This document shows positions 1 to 7,219 of a DNA stretch of 8,254 bases, piece after piece; positions within the stretch are counted from its first letter, which is position 1, and every line of letters starts with the position of its first letter. The translations under genes were made by a program, and so were the position numbers. The DNA is from an uncultured Archangium sp. (lineage in GTDB: Bacteria > Myxococcota > Myxococcia > Myxococcales > Myxococcaceae): positions 1-8,254 of the forward strand of contig CALNBU010000083.1 in the NCBI GenBank assembly GCA_937875615.1, given 5' to 3'. The notes under the pieces were generated by a model. The model did not search any database. It had not been told where the DNA came from and saw only the letters and a list, made by a program, of their open reading frames with translations.

Positions 1-1830
1 GGAGAGATCGTCGATCGGCGGGGCGTCCCCCTGGCCTCGTCGGTCGACGTCGACTCGGTGTGGGTCGACCCTTCGATGCTGCCGGACGTGAAAGAGGGCG
101 CGGCGAAGCTGGCCCACGCGCTTCGCCTCGACGCGCGCGAGCTCACCGAGCGGCTGGTGAAGGGTCGCCGCTTCGCGTGGGTCAAGCGCCACGTCACCCA
201 GTCCGAGTCGGCGCGGGTGCGGGCGCTGGGGTTGCCGGGCATCGGCTTCGCGAAGGAGCCGCGGCGCTTCTACCCGCAGAAGGAGCTCGCGGCGCACGTG
301 GTGGGGCTGGTGGGCACCGACTCGCACGGCCTCGACGGGCTGGAGCTGCAGTTCGAGGCGGAGCTGTCGGGCGAGCGCATCAAGCGGGCTGGCTTCCGTG
401 ACGCCAAGGGCCGCCGGGTGCTCACCGGCGGGCTGGAGGCGCCGCAGGCGACGCAGGGCGCGAGCGTGGAGCTCACCCTCGACTCGACGCTTCAGTACAT
501 CACCGAGCGGGCGCTCGAGAAGGCGGTGGTCGACGCCAGGGCCACCGCGGGCATGGCGGTGGTGCTCGACCCGCACACCGGCGAGGTGCTGGCGCTGGCC
601 AACTGGCCACGGTTCAACCCCAACTCACCGAAGGGCGTGTCGCCCGACGCCTTTCGCGATCGCGCGGTGACAGATCTCATCGAGCACGGGTCGACCTTCA
701 AGCCCTTCGTGGTGGCCAGCGCGCTGGACGAAGGCGTCATCACCGAGCAGACCAGCTTCGACTGTGAGAAGGGCTCGTGGAAGGTGGGCCGCCACGTGGT
801 GCACGACACGCACCCCTACGCGACGCTCAACGCGCAGGGCATGTTGCGCGTGTCGTCGAACATCTGCGTGGCCAAGGTGGCGCAGAAGCTGGGGCGGGAC
901 AAGTTGATGCACACGTGGCGCAGCTTCGGGTTCGGCGAGCGCTACGGGTTGGAGCTGCCTGGCGAGGGCCGTGGGCAGGTGCCGTATCCCCGCGCGGAGA
1001 TCTCCCTGGCCACGCAGGCCTTCGGGCAGGGCCTCAGCGCCACCACGCTGCAGGTGGCGGCGGCCTACGGCGCGCTGGCCAACGGCGGCGTGCTGATGCG
1101 GCCGTACATCGTCTCGCGCGTCACCGACTCGGACGGGCTGGTGTTGCTCGAGAACCAGCCGGTGGCGCTGCGCCGGGTGGTGAGCGAGAAGGTGGCGAAG
1201 AGCGTGGTGGGGATGCTGGAGAGCGTGGTGGAGCAGGGCGGCACCGCGCCGCGCGCGCGCCTCGAGGGCTATCGCGTGGCCGGCAAGACCGGCACCGCGC
1301 AGAAGGCCGACCCCGTGGCCCGTGGCTATTCGGACAAGCGCGTGGGCAGCTTCGTGGGCGTGCTGCCGGCGGAGGCGCCGCGCGCGGTCATCGCGGTGGT
1401 ACTCGACGAGCCGAAGACCGACGTCTACGGCGGCCTGGTGGCGGCGCCGGCCTTCAAGGAGATCGCGCTCCAGGCGATGCCGCACCTGGGGGTGGCGTCG
1501 TCGCGGGAGAAGCCGGTGGTCGCGGCCCCGGCGCCGACGGTTCGGCCAGGCAAGTCTCCGCTGGTCGCCGCGATTGAAAAGCTGGAGCAGACGCGCGACA
1601 TGGAAGCCGTCACCGAGGAAGGTCCGGCGACGGGCTCGGTACGGGTGCCCGACCTGACAGGGCTCTCCGGTCGGGTGGCGGTGTCGCAGTTGTTGACTGT
1701 GGCACTGGAGCCGCAGTTGTCGGGGAGCGGCCGCGTCGTCGCCCAGAAACCCGCCGCGGGAAGCCTCGTAGAAAAGGGCGCCCGCATCACCGTGGAGTTG
1801 GCAGGACATTTGCCAACTTCACAACGCTAG
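1..1830 (+). CDS. ftsI: Septal peptidoglycan transpeptidase FtsI (PBP3-type class B PBP) with C-terminal PASTA domain, 5' partial
   Basis: This D,D-transpeptidase cross-links septal peptidoglycan in the periplasm, working with FtsW. The frame is open from base 1 and 609 residues are visible. The first ones (GEIVDRRGVPLA) match the conserved RGxIxDRxGxxLA segment that follows the membrane anchor in class B PBPs. The true start, cytoplasmic tail and anchor therefore lie upstream, and the GTG at 58 is not the start. Numbering from base 1, residues 1 to about 150 form the non-catalytic dimerisation-type domain and about 159-496 the transpeptidase. Its motifs are STFK (231-234, catalytic Ser codon 691-693), SSN (285-287) and KTGT (429-432). 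An Ala/Pro-rich linker leads to one PASTA domain at about 547-605, beginning VPDLTGL. The murE-side position supports FtsI rather than the elongation PBP2 or a sporulation paralogue. The last codons overlap a hairpin (1792-1822) and are unusually A/T-ending. The family call is very secure. Confidence 0.96.
   Translation, partial: GEIVDRRGVPLASSVDVDSVWVDPSMLPDVKEGAAKLAHALRLDARELTERLVKGRRFAWVKRHVTQSESARVRALGLPGIGFAKEPRRFYPQKELAAHVVGLVGTDSHGLDGLELQFEAELSGERIKRAGFRDAKGRRVLTGGLEAPQATQGASVELTLDSTLQYITERALEKAVVDARATAGMAVVLDPHTGEVLALANWPRFNPNSPKGVSPDAFRDRAVTDLIEHGSTFKPFVVASALDEGVITEQTSFDCEKGSWKVGRHVVHDTHPYATLNAQGMLRVSSNICVAKVAQKLGRDKLMHTWRSFGFGERYGLELPGEGRGQVPYPRAEISLATQAFGQGLSATTLQVAAAYGALANGGVLMRPYIVSRVTDSDGLVLLENQPVALRRVVSEKVAKSVVGMLESVVEQGGTAPRARLEGYRVAGKTGTAQKADPVARGYSDKRVGSFVGVLPAEAPRAVIAVVLDEPKTDVYGGLVAAPAFKEIALQAMPHLGVASSREKPVVAAPAPTVRPGKSPLVAAIEKLEQTRDMEAVTEEGPATGSVRVPDLTGLSGRVAVSQLLTVALEPQLSGSGRVVAQKPAAGSLVEKGARITVELAGHLPTSQR
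1792..1822 (+). other. 12-bp inverted repeat (RNA hairpin) over the 3' end of ftsI
   Basis: Bases 1792-1803 (GTGGAGTTGGCA) pair with 1811-1822 (TGCCAACTTCAC). This gives 12 consecutive pairs, one of them a G-U wobble (1795 with 1819), around a 7-base loop GGACATT. The hairpin ends 6 bases before the ftsI stop codon. No T-run follows on either strand, so it is not a standard intrinsic terminator. It could be an RNA processing or stability element, or could shape initiation at murE. Its function is unknown; only the pairing is directly seen. Confidence 0.6.
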
Positions 1831-1831
1831 A

Positions 1832-1845
1832 GGCCGTCCGCGGCC
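1832..1845 (+). other. Short hairpin with UNCG-type loop directly before the murE ribosome binding site
   Basis: GGCCG (1832-1836) pairs perfectly with CGGCC (1841-1845) around the loop TCCG (UCCG in RNA, a UNCG-class sequence). The closing pair is G-C rather than the most stabilising C-G. The stem starts two bases after the ftsI stop and ends exactly where the murE Shine-Dalgarno begins. A 5-bp GC stem can arise by chance in DNA this GC-rich. The case for it rests on its position in the only non-coding gap. No T-run follows, so it is not a terminator. Confidence 0.4.
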
Positions 1846-1851
1846 AGGAAG
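1846..1851 (+). promoter_or_regulatory. Ribosome binding site of murE
   Basis: AGGAAG lies 9 bases before the ATG at 1861, within a purine/ACAC spacer that looks unstructured. It is one of two clear Shine-Dalgarno sequences in the window, the other being that of murD. It suggests murE can be initiated independently of ftsI translation. The hairpin at 1832-1845 abuts its 5' edge without covering it. Confidence 0.7.
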
Positions 1852-1860
1852 ACACACACG

Positions 1861-3357
1861 ATGAAACTGACAGAGCTGCTCGCAGGTGTTGCAACCGAGC
1901 CGGCCCCGGCTCCGAAGGCGAAGGTCGAGATCACCGGCGTGTCGTCGGACTCGCGCACGGTCAAGGCAGGGGATCTGTTCGTCGCCATCCCGGGAGCGAA
2001 GTCCAACGGGGTCCAGTACGCGCACGACGCGGTGAAGAACGGAGCCGCCGCGGTGCTGGCCGAGAAGACCATCGGCGGGCTCTCGGTGCCGCTGTTCATC
2101 GTGCCCTCGGTGCGGAAGGCGGCGGCGCAGCTGGCGGCGAACTTCTACGGGCACCCCGCGCGCGAGCTCGCGCTGCTGGGCATCACCGGCACCAACGGCA
2201 AGACCACGACGGCGTGGCTGCTGGAGAGCATCTGCCTCGCGGGCATGAACAACGTGGGCCTCTTCGGCACCATCGGGGTGCGCTACGGCGGCCAGACCTT
2301 CCCCGCGACGCACACCACGCCAGACCCCATCACGTTGCACCGCACGCTGAGGGAGATGGTCGACAGCGGCGTGGACACGGTGGTGATGGAGGTCTCGTCG
2401 CACGCCCTGGCGCAGGAGCGGGTGCATGGCCTGACCTTCCGCGCGGCGGGCTTCACCAACCTCTCGAGGGACCACCTCGACTACCACAAGGACATGGAGG
2501 TCTATTTCCAGGCCAAGCGGCGGCTCTTCACCGAGAACCTCTCGCCGGGCGGGCTGGCGGTGGTGGCGGCCGACGACACCTACACCACGCGCGTCTACAA
2601 CGAGATGAAGCAGCTCAAGCGCCAGGCGTGGAAGTTCTCCGCCGCGGGCAACGCGGAGCTGTCGGCGAGCAACGTGGAGTTCTCCACCTCGGGCATCAAG
2701 GCGACGCTCAAGACGCCCGCCGGTGACATCGTGGTGAAGAGCCCGCTCATCGGGAAGCACAACCTCGACAACATTTTGTGCGCCACCGGCCTCGCGCTGG
2801 CGGTCGGAGCGTCGCGGCGCGACGTGCAGGACGGCATCGAGCGGGTGATGCGCGTGCCCGGGCGCATGGAGCGGGTGGAGAACGGCGGCATCACCGCGCT
2901 CGTGGACTACGCCCACACCGACGACGCGCTGGCGAAGGCGGTCGAGTCGGCGCGCGGCGTGACCAAGGGAAAGCTGATCGTGGTGTTCGGCTGCGGCGGT
3001 GAGCGGGATCAGGGCAAGCGCCCGCTGATGGGAGAGGTGGCCGCGTCGGCGGACCTGCCCATCGTCACCTCCGACAACCCGCGCGGGGAGAACCCCGACG
3101 ACATCATCCAGGCCATCCTCCCCGGGCTGGAGAAGGGCGAGCTGCGGCGCATGTCTCCGGCCAAGGCGCGCACCGGCGAGCGGGGCTACCTGGTAGAGGC
3201 CGACCGCAAGGCGGCCATCGGGCTGGCCATCTCGCTGGCGAAGCCCGGCGACACCATCCTCATCGCGGGCAAGGGCCACGAGACGTACCAGGAGGTGGCC
3301 GGCGAGCGGGCGCACTTCGATGATCTCGAGGAGGCGAGCCGCGCGCTCGGACTCTGA
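1861..3357 (+). CDS. murE: UDP-MurNAc-L-Ala-D-Glu:meso-diaminopimelate ligase MurE
   Basis: This cytoplasmic ATP-dependent ligase adds meso-diaminopimelate as the third residue of the UDP-MurNAc stem peptide. It has 498 residues, a normal length for MurE. The order is a UDP-binding N-terminal domain (about 1-100), a central ATPase domain and a C-terminal Mur ligase domain (from about 335). Visible motifs are the P-loop GTNGKTTT (110-117), TTPDP (152-156), EVSSHAL (177-183), Lys219 in the QAKRRLF segment (the expected carbamylated lysine), VDYAHT (348-353), DNPRGENP (405-412) and GKGHE (470-474). DNPR is the established signature for meso-DAP rather than L-lysine specificity, so a DAP-type wall is predicted. 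The ATG at 1861 is chosen because AGGAAG precedes it at good spacing. The first dozen codons include several A/T-ending ones, unlike the rest of the gene. It follows ftsI by 30 bases and precedes murF by 3. Confidence 0.97.
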   Translation: MKLTELLAGVATEPAPAPKAKVEITGVSSDSRTVKAGDLFVAIPGAKSNGVQYAHDAVKNGAAAVLAEKTIGGLSVPLFIVPSVRKAAAQLAANFYGHPARELALLGITGTNGKTTTAWLLESICLAGMNNVGLFGTIGVRYGGQTFPATHTTPDPITLHRTLREMVDSGVDTVVMEVSSHALAQERVHGLTFRAAGFTNLSRDHLDYHKDMEVYFQAKRRLFTENLSPGGLAVVAADDTYTTRVYNEMKQLKRQAWKFSAAGNAELSASNVEFSTSGIKATLKTPAGDIVVKSPLIGKHNLDNILCATGLALAVGASRRDVQDGIERVMRVPGRMERVENGGITALVDYAHTDDALAKAVESARGVTKGKLIVVFGCGGERDQGKRPLMGEVAASADLPIVTSDNPRGENPDDIIQAILPGLEKGELRRMSPAKARTGERGYLVEADRKAAIGLAISLAKPGDTILIAGKGHETYQEVAGERAHFDDLEEASRALGL

Positions 3358-3360
3358 GCA

Positions 3361-4704
3361 GTGGCCAGCTTCTCCGCGGCAGAGGTGGTGCAGGCGACGG
3401 GCGCGCGCGTGGTGCGCGCGGGGTCCCAGGCCTTCGGCGCCGTCTGCACCGACACGCGGAAGCTGACGCCAGGCTGTCTCTTCGTGGCGCTCCGGGGCGA
3501 GCGCTTCGACGCGCATGAGTTCCTGGCGCAGGCGGTGGCGGGCGGCGCGGCGGGGGTGCTGGTGGACCGCCCCGTGGGCGCGCTGGACGCCGCGGTGTTT
3601 CAGGTGGACGACACGCTCGCGGCGCTGGGGGCGCTGGCGCGCTTTCATCGGGAGCGCTTCTCGCTGCCGGTGGTGGCGGTGACCGGCTCCAACGGCAAGA
3701 CGACCACCAAGGAGCTCGTCGCGGCCATCTTGTCGACGCGCGGGCCGGCGCTGAAGACGCAGGGCAACCTCAACAACGAGGTGGGTGTGCCGCTGACCTT
3801 GTTCGGGCTGGAGCCTGCGCACGTCGCGGCGGTCATCGAGCTGGGCATGAACCACGCGGGGGAGATCGCGCGCCTCACCGCGATGGCGAAGCCCGACGCG
3901 GGGCTCATCACCATCGTGCAGCCGGCGCACCTGGAGGGGCTGGGCAGCATCGAGGGCGTGGCGGCGGCGAAGGGCGAGCTGTTCCATGGGCTGGCCCCCG
4001 GGGCGACGGCGGTGGTGAACCTGGACGACGCGCGCATCGCCGCGCAGGCCGAGGGCCTGCAGACCCGGCGGTTGACGTGGGGACAGCACCCCGACGCGGA
4101 GGTGCGGCTCGCCGGCGTGGAGCCTCGGGGGCGCGAGGGCCAGCGGCTGCGCATCGCGGTCCGCGGCGAGGTGCACGCGGTGTCGCTCCGGTTGGTGGGG
4201 GCGCACAACGCGCTCAACGCGGTCGGCGCCTTCGCGCTGGCGCTGGCCGTCGGGTACTCCCCGGCGGAGTGTGTGCGGGGGCTGGAGGCCGCCGAGTCCC
4301 ACGCGCGGCGCCTGCAGGTGCTGGACGCGCCCGGCGGCGTCACCGTCATCGATGATTGTTACAACGCCAACCCCGCCTCGATGGAGGCCGCGCTGCGCAC
4401 GCTCTCCTCGCTCGCCGCTGGCGGCCGCGCCGTGGCGGTGCTGGGTGACATGCTGGAGCTGGGCGCCGAGGAGGCCGACGCGCACGCGCGCATCGCCCGG
4501 CTCGCCGGGGAGCTGGCGCCGCTGGTGGCGCTGGTGGGGCTGCGCATGCAGCGCGCGGGAGGTCCGCTGCAGAGCTTCGAGGACGTAGAGCCGCTGCTGA
4601 CGTGGCTCCGGCCTCGACTGGAGGCGGGCGACTGGGTGCTGGTGAAGGCCAGCCGCGGCATGAAACTCGAGCGCGTGGTGAACGCGCTCACGGGAGCCCA
4701 CTGA
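3361..4704 (+). CDS. murF: UDP-MurNAc-tripeptide:D-alanyl-D-alanine ligase MurF
   Basis: This cytoplasmic ligase adds the D-Ala-D-Ala dipeptide to UDP-MurNAc-tripeptide, completing the soluble pentapeptide precursor used by MraY. It has 447 residues, typical for the family. Motifs seen are TDTRKL (30-35), the P-loop GSNGKTTTK (109-117), NLNNEVG (136-142), ELGMNHAGEI (160-169), HLEGLGS (190-196), the expected carbamylated Lys204 in AKGELF, DDCYNANP (331-338) and VKASRGMKLE (428-437). GSNGKTTTK with NLNNEVG and DDCYNANP separates it from MurC, MurD and MurE. The GTG at 3361 is the most likely start: it comes 3 bases after the murE stop and gives the full conserved N-terminus. No properly spaced Shine-Dalgarno is seen, the nearest purine run (3328-3334) being too far upstream. 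Translation therefore probably depends on ribosomes finishing murE. Its stop overlaps the mraY start by one base. Confidence 0.96.
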   Translation: MASFSAAEVVQATGARVVRAGSQAFGAVCTDTRKLTPGCLFVALRGERFDAHEFLAQAVAGGAAGVLVDRPVGALDAAVFQVDDTLAALGALARFHRERFSLPVVAVTGSNGKTTTKELVAAILSTRGPALKTQGNLNNEVGVPLTLFGLEPAHVAAVIELGMNHAGEIARLTAMAKPDAGLITIVQPAHLEGLGSIEGVAAAKGELFHGLAPGATAVVNLDDARIAAQAEGLQTRRLTWGQHPDAEVRLAGVEPRGREGQRLRIAVRGEVHAVSLRLVGAHNALNAVGAFALALAVGYSPAECVRGLEAAESHARRLQVLDAPGGVTVIDDCYNANPASMEAALRTLSSLAAGGRAVAVLGDMLELGAEEADAHARIARLAGELAPLVALVGLRMQRAGGPLQSFEDVEPLLTWLRPRLEAGDWVLVKASRGMKLERVVNALTGAH

Positions 4705-5867
4705 TGCTGTACCTCCTCTACGAATGGCTCAAAGACGGTGACGCGGCGAAGTACCTCAACTTCCTCCGCTACCCGACCTTCCGCATCGTGGCCGCGGCCA
4801 CCTCGTCGCTGCTGATCGGGATGCTGCTGGGGCCGGGGCTGATCAACCGCCTGCGCATCGCGCAGCACGGTCAGTCGAACGTGCGCGAGGACGTGCCGGA
4901 GACGCACCAGAAGAAGAAGGGGACGCCCACCCTGGGCGGCACGCTCATCCTGGTGGCCATCTTCCTGGGCACGCTGCTGTTCGCGGATCTCAAGTCGCGG
5001 CTGGTGTGGGTGGCGCTGCTGATGACCGCCGGCTACGGCTTCACCGGGTTCCTCGACGACTACCTCAAGTTGAGCAAGCGCAACTCGAAGGGGTTGGCGG
5101 GGCGGTACAAGCTGGTGCTGCAGACCATCTTCTTTCTGGTCTCGGTGTTCGGCCTGTTGACCGACTGGAGCGACGGCCCGCGGCTGCTGATTTCGACGCA
5201 CATCATGTTGCCCTTCGTGCCCACGCGGTACGCGAACCCCGACCTGGGTTGGCTCTACGTCTTCTTCGCGTGGATCGTGGTGGTGGGCACCTCCAACGCG
5301 GTGAACCTCACCGACGGGCTCGACGGGCTGGCCATCGCGCCCACCATGATCGCCGCCTTCGTGTTCACCGTGCTCTGCTACGCGGGCGGCACCACCGTCT
5401 CCATTTCCGACTGGGAGCTGGTGGGCGGTGTGCGCCAGTTGGTGGCGGTGCCGGTGCCGGAGTACCTCGGCATCACCCGCGTCGAAGGCGGCGCGGAGCT
5501 GGCGGTGTTCTGCGCCTCCATCATCGGGGCGGGCATCAGCTTCCTGTGGTTCAACGCCTACCCCGCGAGCGTCTTCATGGGTGACGTGGGGTCGCTGGCG
5601 CTCGGCGGGGCGCTGGGCACGGTGGCCATGCTCAGCAAGAACGAGGTGCTCTCGGCCATCATCCACGGGGTGTTTCTGGCGGAGATCCTCTCGGTGATGA
5701 TTCAGGTCACCAGCTTCAAGCTCACGGGCCGGCGCGTCTTCAAGATGGCGCCGCTGCACCACCACTTCGAGAAGGCGGGGCTGGGCGAGACCAAGATCGT
5801 CATCAGGTTCTGGATTGTCTCTGTGCTGCTCGGCGCCATCGCGCTCGCGTCGCTCAAGCTGAGGTGA
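4704..5867 (+). CDS. mraY: Phospho-N-acetylmuramoyl-pentapeptide transferase MraY
   Basis: This integral inner-membrane enzyme transfers phospho-MurNAc-pentapeptide from UDP to undecaprenyl phosphate, making lipid I. The protein has 387 residues and many hydrophobic segments. Key motifs are KKGTPTLGG (71-79), DDYLK (118-122, with the two catalytic-region aspartates), NAVNLTDGLDG (198-208), FMGDVGS (291-297, including the conserved Asp294) and HHHFE (352-356). It ends IALASLKLR, as MraY proteins typically do. It is longer than the roughly 360-residue E. coli enzyme, largely because the segment between the NLTDGLDG and GDVGS regions (about residues 228-266) is expanded. All recognised catalytic motifs are intact. 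The ATG at 4704 overlaps the murF TGA (TGATG), an arrangement typical of translational coupling. An upstream extension of the frame exists but lies within murF and lacks MraY character. Confidence 0.96.
   Translation: MLYLLYEWLKDGDAAKYLNFLRYPTFRIVAAATSSLLIGMLLGPGLINRLRIAQHGQSNVREDVPETHQKKKGTPTLGGTLILVAIFLGTLLFADLKSRLVWVALLMTAGYGFTGFLDDYLKLSKRNSKGLAGRYKLVLQTIFFLVSVFGLLTDWSDGPRLLISTHIMLPFVPTRYANPDLGWLYVFFAWIVVVGTSNAVNLTDGLDGLAIAPTMIAAFVFTVLCYAGGTTVSISDWELVGGVRQLVAVPVPEYLGITRVEGGAELAVFCASIIGAGISFLWFNAYPASVFMGDVGSLALGGALGTVAMLSKNEVLSAIIHGVFLAEILSVMIQVTSFKLTGRRVFKMAPLHHHFEKAGLGETKIVIRFWIVSVLLGAIALASLKLR
5862..5867 (+). promoter_or_regulatory. Ribosome binding site that sets the murD start
   Basis: AGGTGA, overlapping the mraY stop codon, lies 5 bases before the ATG at 5873. 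The in-frame GTG at 5864 falls inside this Shine-Dalgarno and has no comparable site of its own. The ATG is therefore the better start. The overlap of stop codon and ribosome binding site favours coupling of murD to mraY. Confidence 0.65.
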
Positions 5868-5872
5868 GCATC

Positions 5873-7216
5873 ATGTTCTCTGACAGGAAGTTCGTGGTCA
5901 TCGGGCTGGGCAAGAGCGGGGTGGCCGCCTCCAGGCTCCTCCTCGACCGCGGCGCGCGGGTGCTGGCGCTCGACGAGAACGTCGGGGCGACGGCGCCCTT
6001 CGAACATCCCCGCTTCGAGCTGCGGACCGGGCCGTTCCCCGCCGGCTTCTGGGAGGGCGCCGAGGCGGTGGTGGTGAGCCCGGGCGTGCCGCCCTCGAAG
6101 CTGCAGGTGCCGGCCAACGTCCAGTGCTTCGGCGAGGTGGAGCTCGCCTGGCGGACCATGCCCGCCGGTGCGGGGCCGCTGCTGGGCATCACCGGCACCA
6201 ACGGCAAGAGCACCACCACCGCGCTGCTGGGCGAGCTGGTGAAGCAGCAGGAGCCGAACACCTTCGTGGGCGGCAACCTGGGCACCGCCTTCACCCGGGC
6301 GTACGAGTCGTCGGCGACGCCGCCGTACGCGATGCACGTCATCGAGCTGTCGTCCTTCCAGCTCGAGCGCGTCACCACCGCGCGCTTCCGGGGCGCGGCG
6401 ATCCTCAACCTCACGCCGGACCACCTCGATCGCTACCCCTCGCACGAGGCCTACGGCGCGGCCAAGGCGCGCATCTTCGACACCCAGGGCAAGGGCGACT
6501 TCGCGGTGGTGAACATCGATGACCCGGCGGTGGTGGGGCTCTCTCGCCGGGCGAAGGTGCCGGTGTACGGCTTCACGCTCGACGCGGCGCGCACCAACCC
6601 GGGCTTCTCCGGCGTGGTGGTGGGCTCGAAGGACAAGTTCATCTTCACCTTCGGGAAGCTCACCGCCTTCACGGTGAAGAACCGCGCGCTGCGCGGCGCC
6701 CACAACCTGCGCAACGCCATGGCCGCCGCGTTGTTGGCGCGGCTCTCGGGCATCGGTGACGACGCCATCCAGCGGGGCCTCGACAGCTTCCCTGGTCTGG
6801 CGCACCGGCTGGAGTTCGTCCGGGAGCGAGGCGGGGTGGAGTGGATCAACGACTCCAAGGCCACCAACGTCGACTCCTCGCTGGTGGCCCTGGGCGCGCT
6901 GCCCGGCGGGGTGTGGCTCATCGCCGGTGGCAAGGGGAAGGGCGCGCCCTACCAGCCGCTGGTCGACGCCGCGCGAGGCAAGGTGAAGGGCGTGTTGACC
7001 ATCGGCGCCGACGCTCCGGCCATCGCTGCCGCGTTCGGCGCGAGCTGTCCAGTTCACGACTGCGGCACGTTGCAACGCGCGGTCGAAAAGGCGGCTGAAA
7101 TCTCGACGGCGGGCGACACCGTGCTGCTCTCTCCTGCGTGCGCGTCGTACGACCAGTTTCAGCACTTCGAACATCGCGGCGACGTCTTCAAGACGCTCGT
7201 CAACGCCCTCCCGTGA
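5873..7216 (+). CDS. murD: UDP-MurNAc-L-alanine:D-glutamate ligase MurD
   Basis: This cytoplasmic ligase adds D-glutamate to UDP-MurNAc-L-alanine, the step before MurE. From the ATG at 5873 it has 447 residues, close to the usual length of about 440. The N-terminus has a Rossmann-type start (VVIGLGKSGVA) for UDP binding. Then come the P-loop GTNGKSTTT (108-116), ELSSFQLE (158-165), LTPDHLDRYPS, the expected carbamylated Lys198 in AKARIF, NDSKATN (326-332), LIAGGKGKG and the MurD-typical LSPACASYDQF (419-429). GKSTTT, ELSSFQLE and LSPACAS distinguish it from MurE, MurF and MurC. A GTG at 5864 would add three residues, but it sits inside the Shine-Dalgarno that serves the ATG. The gene starts 5 bases after mraY ends and stops 3 bases before ftsW. 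Confidence 0.96.
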   Translation: MFSDRKFVVIGLGKSGVAASRLLLDRGARVLALDENVGATAPFEHPRFELRTGPFPAGFWEGAEAVVVSPGVPPSKLQVPANVQCFGEVELAWRTMPAGAGPLLGITGTNGKSTTTALLGELVKQQEPNTFVGGNLGTAFTRAYESSATPPYAMHVIELSSFQLERVTTARFRGAAILNLTPDHLDRYPSHEAYGAAKARIFDTQGKGDFAVVNIDDPAVVGLSRRAKVPVYGFTLDAARTNPGFSGVVVGSKDKFIFTFGKLTAFTVKNRALRGAHNLRNAMAAALLARLSGIGDDAIQRGLDSFPGLAHRLEFVRERGGVEWINDSKATNVDSSLVALGALPGGVWLIAGGKGKGAPYQPLVDAARGKVKGVLTIGADAPAIAAAFGASCPVHDCGTLQRAVEKAAEISTAGDTVLLSPACASYDQFQHFEHRGDVFKTLVNALP

Positions 7217-7219
7217 GCC

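Noticed and set aside
58..60. GTG as the start of the first gene
   Set aside because: The frame is open upstream to base 1 and encodes the conserved GEIVDRRGVPLA segment of class B PBPs. The gene must begin before the window.
625..1809. Minus-strand open frame of 394 codons opposite ftsI
   Set aside because: It is antisense to the transpeptidase domain, with His/Arg-rich composition and no domain resemblance.
1798..1830. Internal promoter with TTGGCA (1798-1803) as a -35 box
   Set aside because: No acceptable -10 element occurs at normal spacing, and TTGGCA is fully explained as part of the hairpin stem.
1792..1845. Intrinsic terminator between ftsI and murE
   Set aside because: The stems are real pairings, but no T-rich tract follows on either strand, and the downstream genes clearly belong to the same operon.
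1817..1851. Switch-like alternative pairing of CTTC (1817-1820) with GAAG of the murE ribosome binding site (1848-1851)
   Set aside because: Only four base pairs form and they cannot be extended. That is too weak to compete with the 12-bp stem and easily found by chance.
3335..3349. Hairpin CGAGC / GCTCG near the end of murE
   Set aside because: It is a 5-bp stem inside coding sequence of very high GC content. Such stems are expected by chance, and the codons are ordinary for this gene.
1819..4701. Very long open frame on the minus strand (960 codons) opposite murE and murF
   Set aside because: It is a shadow of GC-rich codon bias. The translation is dominated by Arg, His, Gln, Leu and Ala with no recognisable domain, while the opposite strand encodes intact MurE and MurF with all motifs.
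2188..6220. Repeated GTNGKTTT/GSNGKTTT/GTNGKSTTT-coding segments in murE, murF and murD as possible DNA repeats
   Set aside because: They are the shared P-loop of the Mur ligase family, explained by ancient homology rather than recent duplication or recombination.
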